DNA of 64,000 nt, from assembly GCA_003991915.1 (NCBI GenBank), contig RQTK01000800.1, positions 4,422-68,421 on the forward strand. The letters run 5' to 3'. Positions 52,101 to 63,740 of this stretch are shown in pieces. The position numbers were made by a program, and so were the translations under genes. The notes under the pieces were generated by a model. The model did not search any database and had not been told where the DNA came from. It saw only the letters and a program-made list of their open reading frames with translations. Each line of letters starts with the position of its first letter. Positions within the stretch are counted from its first letter, which is position 1. The stretch is from Elysia chlorotica (lineage: Eukaryota > Mollusca > Gastropoda > Plakobranchidae).

Positions 52101-55100
52101 TGATTTAGAAGGGTGAACTCAAATATTACGTTAATATGTGATCTTTTTTTTTTTTTTAGTTTTTTTTTTTAGGATAAGATTGATCTTAGAAGATTTATAA
52201 GTTTGCTTGTAGGCCCTAAATAATTGATTAGTAATTAGCGAGGCTTTCAAAAATGACAGTTAGGGTCACCAAAATAAACAAACATTTTCATTTGGAACCA
52301 AAGTAAGATATATTTGTATTATTGTTATATTACACCATAGTTTAGTAGGCTTGTAGGCCAAACACTGAGAATCCTCCTGTCCTAACTATCATACGTATTT
52401 GAATAAATATATCACTATTACCCTTGTTGTGCCTAAATGTGTTCACTTCAGTTAATTTGATGACTCTGCCTGTTATTTTGGGTGTGACTTTGCCTGTTAT
52501 TTTGGGTGTTATTTATTTAAATTTGTGAGGCACATTTTGCAAGATCTGACTGTTATGCGTGTACACGTTCCTCAGGGAACATGAGTGGACCAAGCATGGG
52601 ACCTGCGCATACTCTCTGCCGATTCTACAGGGGGAGCTGAGATTCTTCAACCAAACCCTTAACTTGCACGACAAAATCAACATAACAAAGTGGGTAGTTC
52701 TTACAGTCAATAAAAACATTTGGAAAATTATTTTGAATTTATACATTCATACTTATTGGCAAATCTCATGCAGGATAAAGAGATCATGTTATGCAGCCTA
52801 TGTATTTTTTGATTTGGTAATATAGATATTTATAAACAAAATTAAACACACGTGAATGGTCTTAACTTAGATGCCACTTGAAATCTTTAAATACTTATGT
52901 TACAATCAGCGTGTGTAGATTTGCAATTTTGCTGCAGCTCAAGTTTATATACTCATCATAACAATGTAAAAAAAAAGTGTAGAAGCCTTTAAGGGGAGGG
53001 ACGGGTCCTGAAATGGCCAGTAAAGTGTCAGATAATCGACTTCCTGATTTTAGTTTCTGCAGTCAGTTCATTCATTTGTGTGGACATATGAACCACAATG
53101 TTAGTGTTTTGAAGTTTTTACTACATTCTGAATTCGGATTTTTGGAAATCACTATTTTCAGTGCTAAAATTTTGGAAAAACATTTAAGAAAAGTCCTAAT
53201 TCAAACGCTTCTTCAAATTATTTTACTGATTTCTTGTATTTAATTCGTGTGGCTGTTCTAAAGGATCATGTAGAAATAATCACAAGGTCATTGGCACTCC
53301 ATGTCTCGTAGTTTCATTCATAGAAGACACCCCTTTACGGGTATAATATGGGGCAGATTGATCTGCATTCAGTTTATAAACAAGAAAGGTCCATAACGAT
53401 GCTTTAAAGTCAGCGGGAGGTTACGTGGGAAGAGATGAGAGGTAACAAACATAAACTGCTAGAATGACTTACGATCGATTGTGGGGCAATTTTTTTGCGA
53501 TATGTTAGTTTTTTCTATGCGCTACTTTCAAATTCTTTTTTCTCAAAAGTTAAATTTTTCACACTAAAAATCTATCTCCTCCAACATCAATTGATCGATT
53601 GCTTTGAAAATTTTCATGGTGATCTGAGATTTTGTCAAGAAAAATGAGTTTTTTTCCCGTTATCGCTATATTGTAGTGTAAAAATTTTTTTGAGAAAAAT
53701 CTATTTCAAATAGCCAAAATCTGCTCTATTATATTGTTTAAATACAGTGGCTGCACATGGCTGACTAATTTCAAGTCATTTGATAAAGAAATGTAGAACA
53801 AGATAGCTTTTGAAATCCACTAATTAGGTACCCAAAATCCAATATGGCGGCCTCACCATGGCAACCATGTGACAAAATATAAAAAATTAAATTGTTTACT
53901 ACATTTTTGAGTGTGCTGATTTCAATAGTTACATTTGAAACTAGCTAAAGTGGATGACAAAGAAAATCATTCTCAGGACCCGCCCCTCCCCTTGGACACT
54001 ATCATCACACAGGAGGACAGAAGTTACAATAATTAAATCAATTAGAAGCAAAATGCCTTTTCTTTTCCAGAATTCTGGCAGCTTCTGGCATTTTGCCTTC
54101 CACTGAGAAAAAGTATTTGGTAAGCGAGTACATTTAATCTTCAGAATGCCTTAGACATTATAATTAGTATTATAATTATCTTTGTTGCACAATGTATTTT
54201 TGTGAAGTCATTGATATTTAAGTTTATTGCATTTATTGACAAGTTAGTTGATGAGTTATAAATAAGAATGAGCTTGTGTTGGATTCCAGGAGGAGTCATA
54301 GGACGAGGCCATATGTATGTATTTCAAATTTTATGTGAAGGTTTACGCATAGAAAATTTCTTTACCTTGCCTGCATAACTTCAACAACCTGTTTTTCTCA
54401 ATTGTACTTTTTTTCTCCAGCCAATGGACATTTTTAATGCTTTAAAGAAAGGAGTTGGCAAAATCCCAAACTTCACATGTATTAAAGACAAGAAAGTAAG
54501 TGCACTGTTGAAAGATTTTTGCAAAGCTGTTTCCTTGTTCGTTTCCCAATCATTAAAGGAACATAGTTAATTTTAGCTGTGGATGAGAATTCCTGTTTTT
54601 TTTTATAGAAAAGGCTTACATCTCATTGTTATAAAACCTCAGCTGTTGCTATTTCGATCTTCTTCAATTGAGGGTTACTAACCAAATGCTTTAAAATGAC
54701 ACAGAATAGTCACTGACATGATTATATTCCACAAACAACCCAAGAACTGATTAATGAATTGAGGAACGTTTTTTATTATTGTTTCCCCTTATGATACCTA
54801 TTAACAAAGTTATTTCTTGTTTTATTTTATCTTTTGTTATCTGTCTTAAATTGTACCTTTCTCAGCATTGATATATTTATGCAGACAACATCACTGAATT
54901 GAATAATGAAATCAGAATTTTAATTATTTTGCACCCAGCACCTCTTTTATGCAGATAGAAATAAAGAGTATATTGTATGTTTAGGCTACATGAGGAACAA
55001 CAAAATTGGCCGATTTATGATGTGCAATGTTCACTTGCTAGGCATCTTGACACACACACATACACAAAAAAGGTTGCACGACATATTTTACAACAATGTG

Positions 55101-58100
55101 GTTAATTGGTAACAATGAAGAATTTTGGGAGTCTGAATGAGAAGAGAATTTTTGTGAAGGTTGAGTGTGAACTTAGAGGACCTGAGGACTTTGTTTTATA
55201 AATGAAAAGTGTCACATTATTTTGTCTGGGCAGACGGAGTGGACCCACCTGGAGCAGATCTGGTTGTGCTACGACAAACAGCTCCAGCCCATGGACTGTC
55301 CAGGAGTCGCACAGTCCAAGCTTTTTTTCCAGGTGAGCAGTCATGTTATGCAACCTGTATATTTTTTTTATTTGGTAATGTAAATATTTATAAACAAAAT
55401 TAAACACAAGTGAATGGTCTAATTTTAGATGCCACTGGAAATCTTTAAATACTTATGTTACAATCAGTGTGTGTAGATTTGCAATTTTGCTGCAGCTCAA
55501 GTTTATATACTCATCATAACAATGTAAAAAAAAAGTGTAGAAGCCTTTAAGGGGAGGGACGGGTCCTGAAATGACCAATAAAGTGTCAGATAATCGACTT
55601 CCTGATTTTAGTTTCTGCACTCAGCTCATTCATTTGTGTGGACATTTGAACCACAATTTTAGTGTTTTGAAGTTTTTACTTCATTCTGAATTCGGATTTT
55701 AGGAAATCACTATTTTCAGTGCTAAAATTTTGGAAAGACAATGAAGGTCAGGATAAACCCCCAAATGTAAATATTTCCTAGTTCGAACGCTTTTTCAAAT
55801 TATTTTACTGATTTCTTGTATTTTGATTCGTGTGACTGCTCTAAAGGATCATGTAGAAATAATCACAAGACCAATGGCACTCCATGTCTCGTAGTTTCAT
55901 TCATAGAAGATATTCCGTTATGCGTATAATATGGGACAGATTGATCTGCATTCACTTTATGAACAAGAAAGGTCCATAACAAGGCATGGCTAATGCCGCC
56001 ACGCCAACAGGAAGCCTGGCTGTTTTTTAATTTTGATTTCGTTTTTAGAAATCTGAGATTTTGTCAAGTAAAATGAGATTTTTCCCGTTATTGCTATATA
56101 GTAGAGTAAACATTTTTTTTTAGAGAAAAATCTATTTCAAATAGCCAAAATCTGCTCTATTATATTGTTTAGATACAGTGGCTGCACATGGCTGACTAAT
56201 TTCAAGCCATTTGATAAAGAAACGTAGGACAAGATAGCTTTTGAAATCCACTAATTAGGTACGGTACCCAAAATCCAATATGGCGGCCTCACCATGGCAA
56301 CCATGTGACAAAGTTAAAAAAATTAAATTGTTTCCTACATTTTTGAATGTGCTGATTTCAATGATTTCAGTTGAAACTAGCTAAAGTGGATGACAAAGAA
56401 AATCATTCCCAGGACCCGCCCCTCCCCTTGGGCACTATCATCACACAGGAGGACAGAAGTTACAATAATTAAATCAATTAGAAGCAAAATGCCTTTTCTT
56501 TTCCAGAATTCTGGCAGCTTCTGGCATTTTGCCTTCCACTGAGAAAAAGTATTTGGTAAGCGAGTACATTTAATCTTCAGAATGCCTTAGACATTATAAT
56601 TAGTATTATAATTATCTTTGTTGCACAATGTATTTTTGTGAAGTCATTGATATTTAAGTTTATTGCATTTATTGACAAGTTAGTTGATGGGTTATAAATG
56701 AGAACAAGCTTGTGTTGGATTTCAGGAGGAGTCATAGGACGAGGCCATATATATAATTTCAAATTTTATGTGAAGGTTTATGCACAAGAAATTTTTTAAC
56801 CTTGCCTGCATAACTTCAACAACCTGTTTTTCTCAATTGTACTTTTTTCTCCAGCCAATGGACATTTTTAATGCTTTAAAGAAAGGAGTTGGCAAAATCC
56901 CAAACTTCACATGTATTAAAGACAAGAAAGTAAGTGCATTGTTGAAAGATTTTTGCAAAGCTGTTCCCTTGTTCGTTTCCCAATCATTAGAGGAACATAG
57001 TTAATTTTAGCTGTGGATGAGAATTCCTGTTTTTATAGGAAAGGCTTACATCTCATTGTTATAAAACCTCAGCTGTTGTTATTACGAAGATCTTTTTCAA
57101 TTGAGGGTTACTAACTAAATGCTTTAAAATGACACAGAATAGTCACTGACATGATTATTTTCCACAAACATCCCAAGAACTGATAATGAATTGAGGAACG
57201 TTATATATTATTGTTTCCCCTTATGATACCTATTAACAAAATTATTTCTTGTTTTGTTTTATCTTTTGTTATCTGTCTTAAATTGTACCTCTCTCAGCAT
57301 TGATATATTTCATCACTGAATTGAATAATGAAATCAGAATTTTTTTTATTTTGCACCCAGCACCTCTTTTATGCAGATAGAGATAAAGAGTATATTGTAT
57401 GTTTAGGCTACATGGGGAACAACAAAATTGGCCGATTTATGATGTGCAATGTTCACTTTCTAGGCATCTTGACACACACACATACACACACAAAAACACG
57501 ACATATTTTACAACAATGTGGTTAATTGGTAACAATGAAGAATTTTGGGAGTCTGAATGAGAAGAGAATTTTTGTGAAGGTTGAGTGTGAACTTAGAGGA
57601 CCTGAGGACTTTGTTTTATAAATGAAAAGTGTCACATTATTTTGTCTGGGCAGACGGAGTGGACCCACCTGGAGCAGATCTGGTTGTGCTACGACAAACA
57701 GCTCCAGCCCATGGACTGTCCAGGAGTCGCACAGTCCAAGCTTTTTTTCCAGGTGAGCTTCTTTTTTGTAAAATGTTTATTTCTTGATATTGACGTTTGA
57801 TTCTGTTCATTGCCACCCATTAAAAATGTTTCTTCTACTTACACAAGGCTTATCTTGCAAAGTCATACATTATCAGATGACTTATGGGATTGAAAGTGCA
57901 GCTCACAAATTGTCGCATAATTATACTGAAGTAATTTATTTTCAGGGCCGCTGGTGTAAAAATATTCTGAAAGACAAATTGAAGTACTAATACTATGTAT
58001 CCCTTGATTGAAAATGTCTTTCTGAGTTGAATGCATTGTAAATCACTAAATCTATAGGATTAAAAACTTGTAGTTAGAACAAACACTTTTTTTCATAAAA

Positions 58101-58333
58101 ATCATTTTAGTTCATGTTGAAATTAAATGTAGATTTTACTGAAATAATGACATGTATATTTATTTAATCTTTTGAATTGTCAAATTTCTAATTTTTAAAA
58201 CTTTTTTTTTTTACCTTTGTTTCCATCATTTTAGAGCAAGGCAGAAAAAGAAATGCCTGTCTCCTCAAAAAGCTACTTCCAGGATTGCCCCCATAGTGGA
58301 TCGATTTACTATTATCCTCTGCCGACACAATGA
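49143..58333 (+). CDS. RNASET2: RNase T2, secreted/lysosomal, with duplicated exon cassette
   Basis: Acid endoribonuclease cleaving single-stranded RNA to 3'-phosphates through 2',3'-cyclic intermediates. Coding exons are 49143-49186, 49602-49710, 50193-50248, 50716-50788, 51896-51963, 52576-52689, then cassette A 54071-54119, 54421-54495, 55234-55332 or cassette B 56507-56555, 56855-56929, 57654-57752, and finally 58235-58333. One cassette gives 786 nt, 261 aa; human RNASET2 is 256. The start MMELSRFLFVACFLL is a signal peptide (two in-frame ATGs). CAS I is WTIHGLW (catalytic H67) and CAS II is WEHEWTKHGTC (H119, E120, K123, H124). Sequons NQT, NIT and NFT suggest N-glycosylation. Multiple Cys fit the family disulfides, and the C-terminus ends IYYYPLPTQ. 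Splice sites are GT-AG with phases agreeing when a single cassette is used. Splicing cassette A exon 9 to cassette B exon 7 shifts the frame and hits a stop within 12 codons. Confidence 0.92.
52989..53995. mobile_element. Putative non-autonomous DNA element (copy A)
   Basis: The element starts TTAAGGGGAGGGACGGGTCC and ends with the inverted form TCAGGACCCGCCCCTCCCCT near 53992, giving a terminal inverted repeat of about 22 bp. The TTAA at the left end would suit a piggyBac-type target, but the right side reads TTGG. The interior is AT-rich, contains AATATGGCGGCCTCACCATG and has no transposase. It was present before the tandem duplication, since both units carry it. Confidence 0.55.
55547..56431. 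mobile_element. Putative non-autonomous DNA element (copy B)
   Basis: The second copy, created by the tandem duplication, has the same terminal repeats. It differs from copy A near 55980-56040, where about 200 bp of copy A is replaced by a shorter GC-richer stretch (GGCATGGCTAATGCCGCCAC). Confidence 0.55.
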
Positions 58334-59483
58334 TGAAAGGTTTGCTCATTGGAGAGAAGCAACAGAAAGGTTTGCTCATTGGAGTGAAGCAACAGACATT
58401 TGGACATTTATGTATTTCTTTCTTTCAATGAAAAAAAATAATTGAGATACAATTAAGTGATGACACATTGCACAAACAGTGTGTCACCTCAGTGGTAGAA
58501 TGGTCTCTCTCATTTGTACATTACTATAAATCCCAAATATATATTTTTTTATATGAGTATAAATGCCATTTTTCAATTATTTTTTTTAAAAATCATTTTT
58601 GCACCATCAATTTTTTTTTTATTATATTGAACATATTTTTTATAAGGAAATAATACAGTGGAAACCTTATTATTCGAATGGCTAAAGACTGGATCAAAAC
58701 TTTGAATTAAGAAAATTCAAATCATAAAAGGGGACATAAAAATTGCATTGGTGGGAGTTTCCTTCTTAAAGAAGCTTCAAATTTATAAAATTAAACTAGA
58801 AAGATTTTCAATTATGAGTCCATTGCTAAAAAAAGCCAAGAAAAAAAACAAGCTATTCTCTTACAAAGTCTAGTTTATGAGAAGAATTATCAATTTTGTT
58901 TCAGACTTCCAATGTAAATTTGTAAATTTATGAATTTTACATTCTTAGTTATTCAGTATTATTTGAATTCGTAGTTATTCAGCATTATATATATTTTTAA
59001 TTGTGTGGTCATTTTCATATATTCTTATGTAAGACACAAAAAAATACAAAAATAGGTAAAGAATACAAATCGATACTAAATACACAAGCAAAATATTTAA
59101 ATGTAAAATAATAGCAATAGAAATGAAAAAATCAAACCTAGATCCAAACAGAGAGTCAAATTAAGTAATAGTTATTTATACAGACATGCAAAATCATCTA
59201 CACTGACTATTTTTGTTACATGTTTGCAAAGAAAGTGATGCATGTTCCTAAATCATTGCCGACATTTCATGATTTTAGTAAGTTGTGCACTTTAAATGTT
59301 AAAACTTTTCATTTTTGGTGTTTTTGTTGACTGCTTGGAGGTAAAAAAAATTAAAGACAAATAAAAAACAGATGGTGGTGTAAATGTATATTTATATTAT
59401 TAAGATAATTGCTCTATTCATTTAACATGTAATTGGAAATTCCGATCTCATTCTTTATTTTTATATACAATTTGTTACACCCT
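58334..59483. other. RNase T2 3' flank, AT-rich, no gene recognised
   Basis: This presumably includes the RNase T2 3' UTR; no canonical AATAAA is evident within the first 100 bases. A short duplication (AAAGGTTTGCTCATTGGAG, 58336 and 58367) follows the stop codon. No coding exon is visible. Confidence 0.5.
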
Positions 59484-59488
59484 CTCTC

Positions 59489-59538
<50 letters not shown>

Positions 59539-59541
59539 GTC

Positions 59542-59619
<78 letters not shown>

Positions 59620-59660
59620 AATCTCTCTGTCTCTCTATCTCAATCTCTCTCTGTCTCTTA
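59484..59660. repeat. CT microsatellite
   Basis: Two long CT blocks with TTCTCTG and TTTCAA interruptions. Confidence 0.95.
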
Positions 59661-59680
59661 TCCCGCTGCCACACCTGCAG

Positions 59681-59791
59681 CAGCCCGCCCTTGTACAGCT
59701 TGCCGTTTCTGAAGGAGGTGGGGAGAGTCAGCATGTCCCCTGGTCACTCTTTGTGGGTGGCGAGTCACAGCCTGACCCAGACACTACATTA
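59681..59791 (+). other. Possible exon, unidentified
   Basis: GC-rich segment after an acceptor-like CACACCTGCAG. It reads SPPLYSLPFLKEVGRVSMSP, then GHSLWVASHSLTQTLH and TAG. The reverse strand is also open for about 28 codons. No family was recognised. It could be a terminal exon of a gene whose other exons lie outside or are unrecognised, or a repeat fragment. Confidence 0.2.
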
Positions 59792-62202
59792 GCTATTCTC
59801 AAAAATGCCTAACATACAGCCATTTCCAAGTAGTTCTTCTTTTGTATCCAAATGTATTCAGGAATTGCTTGGGAATAACTGGTTATGGCTTTTCCTAAGA
59901 ATGACCAGATTCCGAGTGTGACTGTAGCAGATATGAACGAACAATACAAAATCAGACAACTTGGGGCTAACAGCAATGCCAGAAAGATGGCGATTTTACT
60001 TTATTGTAATGATTGTTTTTTTTTTTTTTTAAAGGACGCATTTTGCCTGCTCAAATATACGCTTTAAATGTTTTAAACGAGAATATCCCCGAATGTGTCC
60101 TCTAGATATGTGGCCCATTGGAAACAATATACAATCACCTGCATTGTCTCAACATTCAAGATCCTACTCTGAGCTTTTTGTCATGGAAGGGGAACGATTG
60201 ATTTGTCTTGAACGTGTATATTTCTTTATATCGTGTTTTATTTATCTGCTCCTTATTTATTAAATCTGTGCCAAGGATAAGGCAGGGGAAGCAACTTGTT
60301 ATCCTGTGCTCCCTTGGATTTCTCACGGTAGCTTTTCTTAATACACTTACAATTAAAAAAAAAAATTACTGTCTTCATTCGTGGGTTGTGACGCTAAGTC
60401 TTGAGATAATAATTATGAAAGGCGCGGCCGTGCACCGCACACCCACACACTCAGTGTACGGCAGTCAATCCTGCAAGCAGACGCCATTTTTCTTACACAC
60501 TGCCACTTTCCAGACAGTTACCAACGTATTGAATAAAAAGGTGCATGAATAAACTCACGCCATCCCCTTCTGTTCTCAATACATGTAGAACCGTACAGTG
60601 GTGGGATATAATTTATCAGGCCTTTTTGTCCTCATATATCTTAGAGTAGATACGTAGGAAGGTTATTTTTTAAACTAAGAATAGTAAGAGGAAAATCAAA
60701 GCAGTTTTAAAAGAAAGTCAGAATATTTGACTTTTCCACCTTTGAGTTCTAGGGGAAATCCTTATGATTTTCTGTATCCACAAACAAACATTATTTTTAC
60801 GGTTTAATATATTCAACAGACCAGACAGGTAATGCCTAAATAAGCGAAGTAATTTTTAGATTGGCGTCTGCAGTTTAATGTAGATTTGTAAACCACTTGT
60901 CACAAATCCCGACCGATATTAGGCAATCCAAACGTCCAAGTTTTAAAGAAAAGCACCAAATTTCCAGTTCACTGTGGACGTAGCTGTCTAGGGGTTACAC
61001 AACTAGTTACAGCGCGACTCGTGAATTCCGTAATCTGTGGGGTGAAAGAGTCAGAACATTCTCACTGTTCTGTGAATCAGAGTGAGATGGTGTGAAGGAG
61101 TGATTTTCACGTTTCTGTGCTGATCTGATGAATGACGTACATGCGCATGACCCAATAAACAATTTCTTAAGTGTCATTTATTCATTAAGTTGTATAGCAA
61201 TTAAAACGACATAGAAAAATACACTGACGATTGTTCCAGATTTCATTTGTAACATTGGTGTACGCCAGTATTTTAGAGAATTTGATGGCAACATTATTTT
61301 CACCTTGCCTCTGTCCAACTGTTTTTTTTTCTTTTCATTCTCATGTCACGTCACATGCAGAGAGTTGGCTTGGATGATATTAGATTAAATACCCCCCCCC
61401 CCTTCCCCCACACACACAGAAATCACCAATCTCCGTTTGTATATTCATGGGTTGATGGCCGGATCCTTCTGACCCGTAGCGTTTTTTGTTTGTAATTGTA
61501 GACTTCTAAGCCCCGCCAATCGACGAATAATCTGCAGTAAAGAAGGCTGGATATAGCTTTCTTAAAATCTTATTGCATCAGTACGCTTGCTCCATACCAA
61601 CAACTAACGGTATTCATCAGCCATTATAAAGAAAAAAAAACACGTTTCCTTTGCATGAATAACCGTGCCATTACATGGTGCCTCCATCTGTGTTCAAGGT
61701 CACTTGATTAGCCAGACCCCGACAAGCCTGTCCTCTGGACATACCAACGCTAGTCTGTTTACTTTGGCAACTAAGTGCTAGATCTATAACGCCCATATAA
61801 GTCTCTGATTCCCTTCCTCAGCTGGCCCCACGCACACTGTCAACCCTGGAGAGTAACAGAGGGTACATGTACACTGATTTTACAAAGAAAATATTCCACG
61901 CCAATATGTCACTCCACGCCTCAATGTTTCTGATTTGGGCACATTATCACTGTCCCAGTGGAGACCGCTCAGCCGTGTTATTAATGTCTTTGTCCCTTCA
62001 GTGCAACCATATCAATCTAATAATCTTGTATTGTATCTGTTTCCATCCTGCCAATGTTATTCATAAAATTATGCCGTTCAACTTCTTGTGTTTGGTCTGT
62101 TATATCGAGACATGATGTGGCTTCCTCAGCAGCCTCACCAGCTCTCCTCCTTGTGCCTGTTTTCACCACAGACTAACCATAATCACACGTCATGCTTTCT
62201 GG
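59792..62202. other. Intergenic, no gene recognised
   Basis: AT-rich, with a poly-C tract near 61391 followed by CA repeats. No domain-bearing frame or convincing splice structure was seen. Confidence 0.5.
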
Positions 62203-62740
62203 TCTTGTCCGTCACTTGTGAGATCTGCTTGTCCGTCACTTGTGGGGTCTGCTTGTCCGTCACTTGTGGGATCTGCTTGTCCGTCACCCGTGAGATCTGC
62301 TTGTCCGTCACTTGTGGGATCTGCTTGTCCGTCACTTGTGGGATCTGCTTGTCCGTCACTTGTGGGATCTGCTTGTCCGTCACTTGTGGGATCTGCTTGT
62401 CCGTCACTTGTGGGATCTGCTTGTCCGTCACTTGTGGGATCTGCTTGTCCGTCACTTGTGGGATCTGCTTGTCCGTCACTTGTGGGATCTGCTTGTCAGA
62501 TCTGCTTGTCCGTCACCCGTGAGATCTGCTTGTCCGTCACTTGTGGGATCTGCTTGTCCGTCACTTGTGGGATCTGCTTGTCCGTCACTTGTGGGATCTG
62601 CTTGTCCGTCACTTGTGGGATCTGCTTGTCCGTCACTTGTGGGATCTGCTTGTCCGTCACTTGTGGGATCTGCTTGTCCGTCACTTGTGAGATCTGCTTG
62701 TCCGTCACTTGTGGGATCTGCTTGTGGGGTCTGCTTGTCA
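62203..62740. repeat. 24-bp minisatellite, about 22 units
   Basis: The unit is TTGTCCGTCACTTGTGGG plus ATCTGC. There are a few variants (CCCGTGAGATC, TGTGAGATC, one shortened unit near 62495 and a final GGGGTC unit). Because 24 is divisible by three, each open frame encodes an eight-residue repeat: QIPQVTDK on the - strand, and SACPSLVG or ICLSVTCG on the + strand. No flanking exon or start context supports expression. Confidence 0.97.
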
Positions 62741-62791
62741 TGAATTTATAATCTCATTTTATGTATTCTAAATCAAATTAAAAACCACTTG

Positions 62792-62792
<1 letters not shown>

Positions 62793-62849
<57 letters not shown>
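62793..62849. repeat. CT microsatellite
   Basis: Pure CT run of about 57 bp shortly after the minisatellite. Confidence 0.97.
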
Positions 62850-62851
<2 letters not shown>

Positions 62852-63497
62852 CCTCTGACAATCAGACCCTCAGTAGCAGCTGTTCCAAGTTCCCGAGCGT
62901 CGCGTGCTGTCTCGTCTCTCTCCACACGAATTGTTCTCTGAGCAGAGAGGGAGATAAAGCGTACCATCTTGCCACACCTGAAGGTCTATACGAAGCACAA
63001 CATCACCTTCTTGTAAACACGTTCATCCCATAAATTGTGACAAAAACAGCTTAGGCATCGATGTAAACTCGAGGCGCCACACGTTGAATTTACCGTGCAG
63101 TCTGCATTTCTACACCAGAGAATAACACACTGGTACGTCCAATGTCTTCTACTTGCACTTACGACCTTATGGTGCTACTACAGCGATTTGTCTATGCTGA
63201 ATCCCCCCAAATGTGCCGCTTTCAGTAGCTTCTGATCCTCCCTTAGAGCCAACCACAGACAACTCATGTCATCTCAAGACTCCATACTAGTCTTTGAAAA
63301 AAAATGCTGATAATACCTGTAACACGCGCCATCCGATGTTCTATTTTGTACTGTAAAACTACGCAACTAAGTTAAATTTGCATACTATCAAGCACGATCA
63401 TGTGTATGCATACAAATTTAGTATTTAGTTATAAAATGATACAGAATTATATGTAAACAAGAAATAATAAATAAACCACCACGAGAAAAGGAGGGGG
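62850..63497. other. Intergenic, no gene recognised
   Basis: Mixed-composition sequence with no recognised exon on either strand. Confidence 0.45.
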
Positions 63498-63740
63498 GCG
63501 GGCGGGAGCCCAGGGATAGAACATCGGCTTCCGACGCAAAAGGTCCCGAGTTCGAATCCAGGCGGTTGCGTTCCCTACTGGTTGGTTCGGTGTCAGTATA
63601 ATGTGACCGGCTGAGACATGGTATCCCCGCCCTGTCTCGTGTGTGGCAGCACATACAATTGTCAGACGTCCGTCTCGGGGCTCGTCCACAATATAGCCTA
63701 TATAGTGCTGATGTTGGACGTTGAAACCAACTCAACACAA
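63498..63740 (+). mobile_element. tRNA-headed SINE, full length
   Basis: The best copy in the window. The head is GGGAGCCCAGGGATAGAACA, TCGGCTTCCGACGCAAAAGG and a perfect B-box-like GAGTTCGAATCC. The body (GGTATCCCCGCCCTGTCTCG, TGTGTGGCAGCACA, CAGACGTCCGTCTCGGGG) follows, and the 3' end is AGTGCTGATGTTGGACGTTG and CCAACTCAACACAAC. The head probably derives from a tRNA with CCG or CTT in the anticodon area; the isotype is not certain. It belongs to the same family as 28000-28240, 44155-44366 and 1263-1316. Confidence 0.85.

Larger units (their letters stand above)
52784..57758. repeat. 2.5-kb tandem duplication covering three RNase T2 exons
   Basis: Unit A (about 52784-55340) and unit B (about 55341-57758) both run from TCATGTTATGCA to the donor after exon 9 (CCAGGTGAGC). 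Introns differ by scattered substitutions and indels (a few percent by eye; intron 7 is 301 against 299 bp, intron 8 is 738 against 724 bp), and intron 6 has a replaced stretch. The three coding exons (49, 75 and 99 nt) are identical in both units. Confidence 0.95.

Noticed and set aside
62203..62740. CRISPR-like array
   Set aside because: The 24-bp units follow each other with no unique spacers, and the genome is animal. It is a minisatellite.
63498..63575. tRNA gene
   Set aside because: B-box and A-box-like motifs exist but the stems do not close, and the same head recurs in front of a fixed SINE body.
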